From Arcobacter cloacae (lineage in GTDB: Bacteria > Campylobacterota > Campylobacteria > Campylobacterales > Arcobacteraceae), in contig NZ_CP053833.1 of the NCBI RefSeq assembly GCF_013201935.1, forward strand, positions 62,001-126,000: a stretch of DNA of 64,000 nt, in the 5' to 3' direction. Both the position numbers and the translations under genes were made by a program. Each line of letters starts with the position of its first letter. Position 1 is the first letter of the stretch. The notes under the pieces were generated by a model. It saw nothing but the letters and a program-made list of their open reading frames with translations. It had not been told where the DNA came from and did not search any database. Below are positions 34,170-43,001 of the stretch, piece after piece.

Positions 34170-35831
34170 ATGTTGAAAGATTATAAAAGTATATTGTTTT
34201 TAGGTGGACTTTTTCTATTACTTAGTGGTTGTAGTTCAAAGAGTTATCATGATGAAATGATAAAAAAAGCTAAAGATTCCTTAAATAAAGAAGATTATCA
34301 AGAGTTGAAAGAGTCATATTCAAACTCACTAGTTAATGAGAAATCTAAATCAAAAGAGTTTATTTCTATTTTAGAAGATAAATCTTTAAGTGATATTTTA
34401 AAAGAGATGGAAATAATAGATGGAAATTTTTATTATCTAAAAAGTAGTGATATTTTAGTACCAAAAAGTAGAATTAAAATACATAATATAGCTGAATTAA
34501 ATCAATATTTAAATGCCGTTTTAGATAAAGAGTTGTTTATCAAAAAAAATGGTTCAATCTATCTTGTAAAACTTTTAACTACAAGTGAAACAAAAAAACA
34601 ATCAATAGAGCATATACCATTTCAATTAGAAGGTCAAATTTCTGTAGAAGAGCTTATTAAACTAATAACAGCTCAATCGGGATATGAAGTAAATATCGGA
34701 AGTTTCATAGAAAATAGGAATGACTTTCAAAATAGTATTGTAAGTATTAGTTCAAAAAATCTAAAAGATGCTTTAAATTCATTAGCTCATACAAAAGATG
34801 TTTTTGTTGACGTTGATTATGATAAAGAAGTTATTAATATCACAAGATATAAAGATTTAGTAATAGAGTTAAATATCCCTTTACTTGATATAAAATCTTC
34901 AAGTCAAACTTCAAATCAAGAAACAACAGGGGAAAGTAAAGTAGAAAATAATTCTCAGATAGTTTTATATGATGAATTAGACAAGATGCTAAAAAATATC
35001 ATCTCAACAGATAAAATCTCAACTTATCACATAGATAAAGCAAGTGGATTGATATTTTTAAAGTCTACAAAATCTATTGAAAATGCAGTTAGAACAATTG
35101 CTAAAGCTTATGAATCAACTTTTTCAAAAGAGGCTGTTATAGAGTTTGAAAGAATAGAACTTATTTTAAATAAAAATAGAGCCTACGGAATAGGAAGTAT
35201 TAGTGATAATAGACAACAAAATGCAGGTACAGGAGTAGTTCGAGAAATAGGTACAGGTGGAGCATTGAATTTTACAAGTGATAATGCTACAAGGCTTTTA
35301 CAAGTTGTAGCAACAGCAAATAATGAAATAGGAAGAGTTTTAAATTATAGTAAAAATATGATTATATTAAAAAACAATATCCCAACAGTTCAATCAATCA
35401 CTGATAATACAGACTATGTTGAAAAAATAGAAACAACAATCTCAGCAGAAACTGGTCTTAGAACTTCAGATGTTACAGTTAATACTCTAAAAGAGGGTAC
35501 ATCAATAACAGCAATGGCAAAAGTTTCAAGGGATAAAATATTTTTAAATATAACTCCTACAATAAAAAAACTTATTGAATTTGGAGAGGTTAGTATAGAT
35601 GGAACAGTAATTAAATTACCTCAATATAAAGACCAAAGTTATAATATTTCAAAAGAGGTAGCTTTGGGTGAAACTTCAATAGTAGGTTCTATTATAGTTC
35701 ATGATGATGCAAAAAATTATCAAGGGGTTTTACCACTTGAAGGTTTTGCAATTGGTGGAAGTGACTCTAAATCTTATGTAAGAAGAGAAATAGTTTATGT
35801 TGTAACTCTTAGAAATATCAAAGGCTTTTAA
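34170..35831 (+). CDS. Lipoprotein secretin (PilN/BfpB/MshL-like)
   Basis: A 553-aa outer-membrane ring protein. It has a lipoprotein signal (LLLSGC, Cys21), N-domains (about 100-270, including SVEELIKLITAQSGYEVNIG) and a C-terminal secretin core (about 320-553). That core carries VIEFERIELILNKNRAYGIG, the gate-region IILKNNIPTVQ, and the closing strands SISKEVALGETSIVGSI-like through REIVYVVTLRNI. Type IVb pilus secretins such as R64 PilN and BfpB share the lipid anchor and size. It would form the exit channel for the pilus-like structure or secreted proteins. Confidence 0.85.
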   Translation: MLKDYKSILFLGGLFLLLSGCSSKSYHDEMIKKAKDSLNKEDYQELKESYSNSLVNEKSKSKEFISILEDKSLSDILKEMEIIDGNFYYLKSSDILVPKSRIKIHNIAELNQYLNAVLDKELFIKKNGSIYLVKLLTTSETKKQSIEHIPFQLEGQISVEELIKLITAQSGYEVNIGSFIENRNDFQNSIVSISSKNLKDALNSLAHTKDVFVDVDYDKEVINITRYKDLVIELNIPLLDIKSSSQTSNQETTGESKVENNSQIVLYDELDKMLKNIISTDKISTYHIDKASGLIFLKSTKSIENAVRTIAKAYESTFSKEAVIEFERIELILNKNRAYGIGSISDNRQQNAGTGVVREIGTGGALNFTSDNATRLLQVVATANNEIGRVLNYSKNMIILKNNIPTVQSITDNTDYVEKIETTISAETGLRTSDVTVNTLKEGTSITAMAKVSRDKIFLNITPTIKKLIEFGEVSIDGTVIKLPQYKDQSYNISKEVALGETSIVGSIIVHDDAKNYQGVLPLEGFAIGGSDSKSYVRREIVYVVTLRNIKGF

Positions 35832-35833
35832 TA

Positions 35834-36850
35834 ATGAGTATGTTTTCTGATCCATATGAGCAGTTTTTACTTGATTATCTTGTAACAAAACTCGAAAATG
35901 GTTCAAATACAAGAAGAGCTTTGTTACTTTATAGTGAACAAATCACAAGAGAAACAAATTTCAAAAAAAGATTAATGGCCGCAATAAAAGATATGGAAAT
36001 AGGGAAGCATAAGCTTGAAGCAATTTTACACAAACATAAATTTTTAAATAGTTTTCAGTTTAGTTTAGTTGTAAATAGTACAAATACAATTGATGGTTTA
36101 AAACTTGTTTTATCTTTTAAAAAAGCAAACTCAAATCTACTTATGAAAATGATAAATCCTATTTTTGTTCCTATGTCTATTATTGTAGGAACATTTTATG
36201 GCTTGATTTTATATTTAGATATGCTTCAAAAAGATTTAGTTCAACTAAGAAAATTAAATCCCGATGTTGAACAATTTTTAGGAATACCAAAATATTTTAC
36301 TTATGATGTTGCATATATTGGATTAGGAATTTCTATTTTTGTTACTTTATTTATCTTGTTTGGATATATCTATACTGAAAAATATAAACCTGCATGGCTT
36401 TATAAAGTTTTTAAAACTCAAGCTTATTCTGATGGTAGATTTATGTTTAGAATCTTAAATGGAATGTTAAGTGCTGGTATTTCATTTCATAAAACTTCTT
36501 TGATTTTATCAAAGGATTATTTTAAAGTTGGATTTAGACCTTTTTTCAAAGATTTAGCAGATATGATAAATAAAAATAAAAAACTTTTTATTATGTTTGA
36601 AAGATATAATTTCCCACCTATTATAACAGCTGATATAAAACTTTCAGAACTTAGTAAAACAAGTTTTTCAGAAGTAACAAAAGCTTTATATCAAACTTGT
36701 GACACAATGTATGAAAAAAATATAAATTATATGGTTTTACAGTGGAGATTTATGTTTTGGTTAATAGCTATGTTAATTACAGTTGTTATTGGTTCAGATA
36801 TTATAAATCTGGTAATTAGTACATTTACTTTTAAAACTTTATATCAATAG
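35834..36850 (+). CDS. GspF/PilC-type inner-membrane platform protein
   Basis: A 338-aa protein with two cytoplasmic helical domains (about 1-105 and 190-290) and three membrane segments: INPIFVPMSIIVGTFYGLILYL (about 110-130), VAYIGLGISIFVTLFILFGYIY (about 156-178) and WRFMFWLIAMLITVVIGSDII (about 305-325). This is the layout of GspF/PilC/TcpE platform proteins, which couple the ATPase to subunit assembly. It starts 3 bases after the secretin gene. Confidence 0.8.
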   Translation: MSMFSDPYEQFLLDYLVTKLENGSNTRRALLLYSEQITRETNFKKRLMAAIKDMEIGKHKLEAILHKHKFLNSFQFSLVVNSTNTIDGLKLVLSFKKANSNLLMKMINPIFVPMSIIVGTFYGLILYLDMLQKDLVQLRKLNPDVEQFLGIPKYFTYDVAYIGLGISIFVTLFILFGYIYTEKYKPAWLYKVFKTQAYSDGRFMFRILNGMLSAGISFHKTSLILSKDYFKVGFRPFFKDLADMINKNKKLFIMFERYNFPPIITADIKLSELSKTSFSEVTKALYQTCDTMYEKNINYMVLQWRFMFWLIAMLITVVIGSDIINLVISTFTFKTLYQ

Positions 36851-36859
36851 AAGAAAATC

Positions 36860-38501
36860 ATGATAAAAAAAATAGTTTCAACTTTAAAAAATGTACCAAA
36901 AATGAGCTTTTTAAATAAAGATAAAAAATTGTATAAAAAAGAACAATCTGAAAAAATAGATTTTAAAAAGATTATAGAAAAACAAAAGCATACTTTTTTT
37001 GAGTTTATCGGAAAAACTGATGATACAGATACTCATTTATCTCATGTAATTGAAGAGATGATTAAAGATAAATTTCAACTAAAAGGTGGATATGGAGATT
37101 TAATTGCAAATGAAGCAAAATATGCAGAATTTGTAAGAAGTCTAGGATATGAGTATTATGCAACTTATAGTGATTTATCAAAATATTATCAAGATACTTC
37201 TTTTCAATTAGATGAAAAAAAACTTGAGTTTTGTACAACAATGTATATTATCACTTTAGAAGATAAAAAGAATAAAAATAAAGTTTTAGGTATTAGAGAT
37301 GTTGTAAATCTTGATTTTGAAATTTTAAGTAAGTTCTATTTTACAAAAATAGTAGTTTTAGGTGAGGGTGTTTTATCTTCTGTATTTGGAGAAGATAGGG
37401 AGATTATCTTTAGTTCAAATAGTGATACTGAAAATGATGAAGAGATAAATAAATATTTTGACAAAATGATGGGACAAGCTATTTTACTAGGGGCTTCTGA
37501 TATACATATTCAAAAAACAAGTAGATACGCATCTTTATGGTTTAGAATTGATGGTATCAAAGTTGATATGGGAACAATGCCAATTACTATTGCTAAAACT
37601 TTAAAAAGAAGACTTGTAACAATGGCCGATCAAGAGGATTCTGATTATGAGTCAATCAATGGTGTTATAAATTATGAATATGGTAAAAAAAATATCAAGT
37701 TCAGACTTGGGCTTATAAACTCAAAATTAAACTTTTCATTGGTTATGAGGATGATTGGTGGGCGTGGAGTTGTTTCGCATAATCTATCAGGACTTAATTA
37801 TCCAGAAGAGACAATTAGAATTTTATCTAATTTAACAAAATATGCAAATGGTATGATATTAATAACAGGACAAGTTGGATCGGGTAAAACACACTTAATG
37901 TATGCACTTTTACAACAATTAGCAAAACAACAACAATATGTTATTACTATTGAAGACCCAGTTGAGTATGTTGATGAAGCATTTTTTCAAATAGATTTAT
38001 CAGAGTTTGCAAGTGCAAGTGAAGAGTTTAAATATGGTTATCCAGAAGCAGTTGTTGATATTTTAAGACAAGATTCAAATATTATATTAATTGGGGAAAC
38101 AAGGGAACCACAAACAGCATCACAACCATACCAACTCAGCTCCTGCAACTGTATCAAGGATGACAAGTTCTTTGGGAATTAATGAAGGGGATATTATTGA
38201 TAACTTAAGAGGAATAGTATCTCAAAGACTAGTTAGAAAGTTATGTACATATTGTAAAGAACCAGATGGAGAAGCTGGATTTAAAAAAGTTGGTTGTGAT
38301 GAGTGTAATCATACTGGATTTAAAGATAGGGTTCCTATTGCTGAGGTTGTAAGATTCAAACTAGGGCATGGAGGAGATTTTGAAAATCCAGCTGAATATA
38401 TGACAGTTGAAAAAGCAGCAATGGCTCAATATCATGCAGGATTTATCACTAAAGAAGATGCGACAGCTATTATTAGAGGGGAAGAAGTATGGTACGACTA
38501 G
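36860..38501 (+). pseudogene. GspE/PilB-type assembly ATPase, broken by an internal deletion/frameshift
   Basis: The first frame (36860-38182) holds the N2 domain (GASDIHIQKTSRYASLWFRIDG), Walker A GQVGSGKTHLM, the Asp box TIEDPVEYVD and Walker B ILRQDSNIILIGETREPQTA. At 38120-38126 the frame is lost. The correct continuation HTNSAPATVSRMTSSLG is in another frame (from CAT 38127) and runs to 38501 with the tetracysteine zinc motif (CTYC ... CDEC). Family members have about 17 residues between TA and HTNSA, including the GHLVLTTLH signature; these are absent. The protein as read would end in 20 foreign residues. Confidence 0.85.
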
Positions 38502-39238
38502 TAATAACTGATTTTGCCACTAAAGAAGATAGTGAGTTTTTTTATATAAGAGATGAATTTGATGTATCTCAAAATATGTTTACCTATCACTCTTTCAAAA
38601 AATATAGTGTTTATTTATCGAAATATACAGATGATGATATCTATTCTTTGAATCTTTTATCAAGAAAGTATTTAGATAAAAATCAATTTTTGATTCATAT
38701 TGCAGATGGGGAGTATGTGATATTATTTAATCATAAAACGGTATATTCAGCGAAAATAAATCAGAATTTTATCACAGATGACATGATTAAATCTATTTTG
38801 ATTACAAAGCATATAGCTATGCTCTCAAGTGGTGGAAGTATTGATAGTATTTATTATGTAATTAATTCAAAATTTAAACATGCTATAGAAAATATTTTAA
38901 AGCAAAATACAAAAAATGAAAAACAAGAAGTTGTTGCTAAATCTTTAGGTGAAATTGAAGATTTAGTAAAACCCTTGAAGTCTTTGGATACTTCAAAATC
39001 TCATTTTACAAAGTTGTTTTATATTACTTCCTTGACAACACTTAGTTTATGGTTTGTTTTTTTTGGATTAGAAAAAATTACGAATAAAGTATTTTATACA
39101 GAACCTCTTGAAAACTTAACGAAAGAAATAGAAATAGAAAAACAATTAGCAAAGCGACAGCAAATAATTTTAAATACAAATGAACAAAAATATAAAGAAT
39201 TAACAGATTGTATTTCAATAAATGGAGATTCTAAATGA
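38489..39238 (+). CDS. GspL/BfpC-like bitopic assembly protein
   Basis: A 249-aa protein with a cytoplasmic domain (about 1-175) that resembles a reduced PilM/GspL actin-like fold, one membrane segment (about 178-198, LFYITSLTTLSLWFVFFGLEKI) and a short periplasmic coiled coil (LTKEIEIEKQLAKRQQ). Position after the ATPase and before a GspM-like gene matches the L-M order of type II secretion and the PilM/N-PilO order of pili. It overlaps the end of the ATPase frame by 13 bases, with Shine-Dalgarno GGGGAAG. Identity by topology and order only. Confidence 0.6.
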   Translation: MVRLVITDFATKEDSEFFYIRDEFDVSQNMFTYHSFKKYSVYLSKYTDDDIYSLNLLSRKYLDKNQFLIHIADGEYVILFNHKTVYSAKINQNFITDDMIKSILITKHIAMLSSGGSIDSIYYVINSKFKHAIENILKQNTKNEKQEVVAKSLGEIEDLVKPLKSLDTSKSHFTKLFYITSLTTLSLWFVFFGLEKITNKVFYTEPLENLTKEIEIEKQLAKRQQIILNTNEQKYKELTDCISINGDSK

Positions 39239-39726
39239 TAAGTGTTCATTCAAAATTAGTATCTAGAATAACCAAAATGCTTTTGATAGGTTTAACTACA
39301 TATACTGTATTATTTATTTTGTTTAAAGCTATTATTTATTTTCAATCGGTGAAACAAAAAGAGAATTTAGTAAGAGATATACAAATTCAAAAAGAACAAA
39401 CAGAAATTATAAAAAATAAGGTTAATGAGGTTAAGAAAAAAATAGAAAATCTTGAAAAAATATATGTACAAAAAGAAGAATTAGAAAACAAAATAAAAGA
39501 TATATTTCAAAGAATGTCTTTATTGGATTATCAATTAAATTATGTTGATGCAAGAAAGATGTGTGTTGATAGATATATTATTGTTGCTAGAGCAGATTAT
39601 CAAAGTGAAAAAGGTTTAAAAGCAATTGAGGGTATTTTATCTTATTTGGGTGAAATAAAAAAAAGTGAAAATGATGAAAATCTATATTTTGTAAATTATA
39701 TAGCAAAACCAAGGGATATAAAATGA
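39235..39726 (+). CDS. GspM/PilO-like assembly protein
   Basis: A 163-aa bitopic protein with a short cytoplasmic N-terminus, one membrane segment (about 14-33, MLLIGLTTYTVLFILFKAIIYF), a long coiled coil (about 38-95) and a small alpha/beta domain (about 100-160) like the ferredoxin fold of PilO/GspM. It overlaps both neighbours by 4 bases. It would pair with the preceding protein to form the inner-membrane alignment subcomplex. Confidence 0.65.
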   Translation: MISVHSKLVSRITKMLLIGLTTYTVLFILFKAIIYFQSVKQKENLVRDIQIQKEQTEIIKNKVNEVKKKIENLEKIYVQKEELENKIKDIFQRMSLLDYQLNYVDARKMCVDRYIIVARADYQSEKGLKAIEGILSYLGEIKKSENDENLYFVNYIAKPRDIK

Positions 39727-41951
39727 AAAAGTTTTTAGTTTTTGTTATTTTACTTGTTTGTACAACTTTGTTTGCAAATAATGTTGTAGATTCGATTACT
39801 TTAACAAAAATAAAAAAACTTGTTCAAAAAGAAGAAGAAATAGCTGCTGCATATAAGAAATATATTTTAGAAAAAGGTGTAAATCCTACAACTTTAAATG
39901 ATTTAAAAACAGCAAATTATTTACCAAAAGGATTTGATATTATAAATCCTTTTGGCAAGCAAATTACTATTATTCTTGATAATAACTCAACAACTACAAA
40001 TAAAAAAGATGATATTCATAAAATTAGAGGTTTTGAATCAACTGATCCTAAATTAAAATCAAACCTATATGATTTTTATTATTCAAATAAATATAGAACT
40101 CATACAAAAGCACCTTTAAGTATAAACAATAGTAATATTGAGATAATTTTATCATCAAAAGAAAGATTTATGTATGAAAATAGTTCAAAAATCACAACAA
40201 CTGCTCCAAATAATTCTACAAAAACTCCAAAAGATAGCTATTATTTAGATAAAAATGGTGTTTTACATTGGTATGATAGTTCTGGAAATTATAAATACTC
40301 TTTTGATAAAGAGTTAGTTCTTGATGAAAGTGTAACTTTATTAAATAGTGATGGAAGTGTAAATAGCAATTATAAAAATTTGGTAAAAGATATAGAATTT
40401 GCAGGAATGACTATATTATATAAAAAAGATGCTGTTGCTCAAGAACATGTAAATATTGGCTCAGGAAGTGTAGTAAAAGTAAATCAACAAACAAGAGATA
40501 TAGGAAAAACTGTTATTCAGTTTAGTAGAAGAGCAGGTGGAATGATTGTAAATGGAGATATTTATACTTGGGGTAATATTGCAAACAGAATAGTAGGAAT
40601 AAATCAAAATAAGTATACAAAAGATAACGGAAGTTTAGGTTCAAATTACCCTGTTATTACAGGACTAGTAAGGGCTAGAGTAAAAACTTATAACTCAACC
40701 ATTGATAATCAAAATTATTTTTCATCTTCATTAAGACCAAAATTTGTGGATTTTTTTAGTACAGTTTTTCATAGTACTTGTGGAATCTCGACAAAAGGGG
40801 AGTTATATTGTGGTGGACTGGCAAGTGCATATCAAAAAGGATTTTTATATTCAAATGTAGACCCTTCAAATCCAAGTGTCGAAATGTTATATAAGAGTAA
40901 AGATTTTGATGGAACAACAGATAAAAAAGCTACTAAAATTTTTGCAAATGATGGATTTTGGTTAATATTTGGTAATACAGATATTGATAGTAATGGAAAT
41001 TATAAAAATGGTAGAATTTATAGATGGGGAGCTACAAGTAGAGGTTTTGGAGGAAACAATAGTTTAAATTATTCATCGACTAATATATCAGAGTTAAATA
41101 TTGAAGATAATAAAATAAAGGTATTATTTAAGGATTTAACATATCTTCTTACTATTGGACATAGAAAAATAGGAGCATTGTCTAATCAAGGGGATATTTA
41201 TATTTGGGGAACAGATTATACTTCATCATGTAGTGTTAAATGGGAAAATATTAATTATAACTTATGTATCCCGATTAAAATCACTATTTCTAATTCAACT
41301 ATGAATTCTCTTATAAAGTTTGAATCAATTCAAGGTGGATTAGATGCTTTTGTAGCAAAAAGTGAAAATGGAAAGTATTATAAATTATCTCATCCGATAA
41401 ATAAACAAATTCAAGTTATATCTGTAGATGAAGTAATTAAAACTTATAGTGAATATGTAGCAGAAAATGATGCTGAAATATTATCTGTAGATTTTTCAAG
41501 AAAATTGACTGATACAAACAAATCGAATTCAAGTACTGGAATAGTTTGGGTAAATAGTAAAAATGAATTGAAAGGCGATTATTTTACAACTACAAATAAA
41601 GATGATAAAATGTTCAAAGATGCAATTAAGCAAATAAAATGGAAAAAAATCAAAGTCATTCAGGATGATAATGGAATGTGTGGAATAGATGTAAATAATC
41701 AAATGTATTGTTGGGGAATGATGTCTTATTATGGTTCTGATATGAGGGATACTTTTATGTTACCAGTTTTTAATACAAATTTGTATGATACTAATAAAGA
41801 TTTTTTGATTGTTGAAGGAGGGAATTCAAATCTTACAAATATGACTTCAGATGAATGGTCTACAACTAATAGTGATGGAAAAACTGGTGCATTTTTCATG
41901 AAATATCCAACATATATTGGTGGATTTAACTATGAATTTATATTTAAATAG
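39723..41951 (+). CDS. Large secreted RCC1-repeat protein B
   Basis: The 742-aa protein has a signal peptide (about 1-18), the shared helical module (KIKKLVQKEEEIAAAYKKYIL ... NPTTLNDLKTANYLPKGFDI) and RCC1-like blades (GDIYTWGNIANRIVGIN, GELYCGG, GRIYRWGATSRGFGG, GDIYIWGTD, QMYCWGMMSYYG). It ends in FFMKYPTYIGGFNYEFIFK, nearly the same tail as protein A at 31186. It lacks the jelly-roll-like insert of A. Encoded within the assembly genes, so probably a dedicated substrate or tip protein. Confidence 0.7.
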   Translation: MKKFLVFVILLVCTTLFANNVVDSITLTKIKKLVQKEEEIAAAYKKYILEKGVNPTTLNDLKTANYLPKGFDIINPFGKQITIILDNNSTTTNKKDDIHKIRGFESTDPKLKSNLYDFYYSNKYRTHTKAPLSINNSNIEIILSSKERFMYENSSKITTTAPNNSTKTPKDSYYLDKNGVLHWYDSSGNYKYSFDKELVLDESVTLLNSDGSVNSNYKNLVKDIEFAGMTILYKKDAVAQEHVNIGSGSVVKVNQQTRDIGKTVIQFSRRAGGMIVNGDIYTWGNIANRIVGINQNKYTKDNGSLGSNYPVITGLVRARVKTYNSTIDNQNYFSSSLRPKFVDFFSTVFHSTCGISTKGELYCGGLASAYQKGFLYSNVDPSNPSVEMLYKSKDFDGTTDKKATKIFANDGFWLIFGNTDIDSNGNYKNGRIYRWGATSRGFGGNNSLNYSSTNISELNIEDNKIKVLFKDLTYLLTIGHRKIGALSNQGDIYIWGTDYTSSCSVKWENINYNLCIPIKITISNSTMNSLIKFESIQGGLDAFVAKSENGKYYKLSHPINKQIQVISVDEVIKTYSEYVAENDAEILSVDFSRKLTDTNKSNSSTGIVWVNSKNELKGDYFTTTNKDDKMFKDAIKQIKWKKIKVIQDDNGMCGIDVNNQMYCWGMMSYYGSDMRDTFMLPVFNTNLYDTNKDFLIVEGGNSNLTNMTSDEWSTTNSDGKTGAFFMKYPTYIGGFNYEFIFK

Positions 41952-41970
41952 AATTTAAAAAAGGGAAGAG

Positions 41971-42993
41971 ATGAAAAAAATAAGTTTGATTTTATTGGGG
42001 ATTTTTACAACATTTAATCTTTATGCACAAGAGCAAATAGCTCAAGACATGAAGAATATGGATAAATTAGATGTTTTAGATAGACAATCTAAAGATTTTT
42101 TCAATGCAATAACAGGGCTTGAAAAAGATTATTTAGAAGAACAAGTAAATGCGATAAAAAACAAAAGAGTAGAAAATCCATCAAATCCAAATCAACCACA
42201 AATGATAGTTACTCAAGAGCCAACTTTGTCACAAGAAGATTATGAAAAAAATGTATTTACACATCAAAATGAAATGGCAAGACTTACAACGGATTTTACA
42301 AGAACAAAAAAATTAAAAGATTTAAAAATCAAAAGTATGTATTCATTTAATGGAAAAGATTATGTAGTTTTAGAATTAATAGATGAAACATCAAATACAA
42401 GTGGAGTAAAAACTGAATTAAGTGCAAATATAGAGGGAAGATACATAGAGGGTGATAATATTTTAGGACATAAAATAATAGATATTAATACTAGAACAAA
42501 AAGTATAGAACTTTATAAAAAACTTGATGAAGAGTACGGATATACAATATATTTAAGCAATTATGGAATTTCAGTTAGTGATTTAAAAAAGATAGAAAAA
42601 ATAAATGACAAAATTGAAGCTAAAAAAGAAGAGATAAAAAAAGAGGAGCCAAAAGTAGTTCCTCCTTCTCAAAATAAAGTAAAAGATGTTTTTAATCAAG
42701 TAAATGAAAAAGAGATAAAAAAAGAAGAGATAAAAACTGATATTTCAAATTGTTTATATACAGTTAGAAAACAAAATCTAAATGTAAGAAATGAACCTGG
42801 TTTAGAGGGAAGAATTTTAAGAGTATTAAAAATAAATGACCAATTTACAATCAATAAAAAAGGGAACGATTGGGTTCAGATTGATACTATTTATAAAAAA
42901 ATCTCTGGTGATGTAATGATTGTTTCAAAAGAGAATAATTGGGTTCAAATAGTTGATGGAAATGTGACTTCTCCAAATAATGAGTGTAAATAG
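41971..42993 (+). CDS. PilP/GspC-like periplasmic protein with SH3-like C-terminus
   Basis: A 340-aa protein with a signal peptide (about 1-19), a charged helical region, and a central beta domain (about 105-195, LKIKSMYSFNGKDYVVLELID ... GRYIEGDNILGHKIIDINTRT) of the PilP/GspC homology-region type that contacts the secretin. A Lys/Glu/Pro-rich linker and a bacterial SH3 domain (about 258-340, TVRKQNLNVRNEPGLEGRILRVLK) follow. SH3b domains bind peptidoglycan or protein. It has its own Shine-Dalgarno AAGGGAAGAG. Confidence 0.65.
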   Translation: MKKISLILLGIFTTFNLYAQEQIAQDMKNMDKLDVLDRQSKDFFNAITGLEKDYLEEQVNAIKNKRVENPSNPNQPQMIVTQEPTLSQEDYEKNVFTHQNEMARLTTDFTRTKKLKDLKIKSMYSFNGKDYVVLELIDETSNTSGVKTELSANIEGRYIEGDNILGHKIIDINTRTKSIELYKKLDEEYGYTIYLSNYGISVSDLKKIEKINDKIEAKKEEIKKEEPKVVPPSQNKVKDVFNQVNEKEIKKEEIKTDISNCLYTVRKQNLNVRNEPGLEGRILRVLKINDQFTINKKGNDWVQIDTIYKKISGDVMIVSKENNWVQIVDGNVTSPNNECK

Positions 42994-43001
42994 GATAAAA
43001 A

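Noticed and set aside
38091-38501. Independent 136-aa gene, or a programmed frameshift, in the ATPase
   Set aside because: Its first dozen residues are nonsense for the family, then it continues the ATPase exactly. The missing signature residues mean bases were lost, which slippage would not explain.
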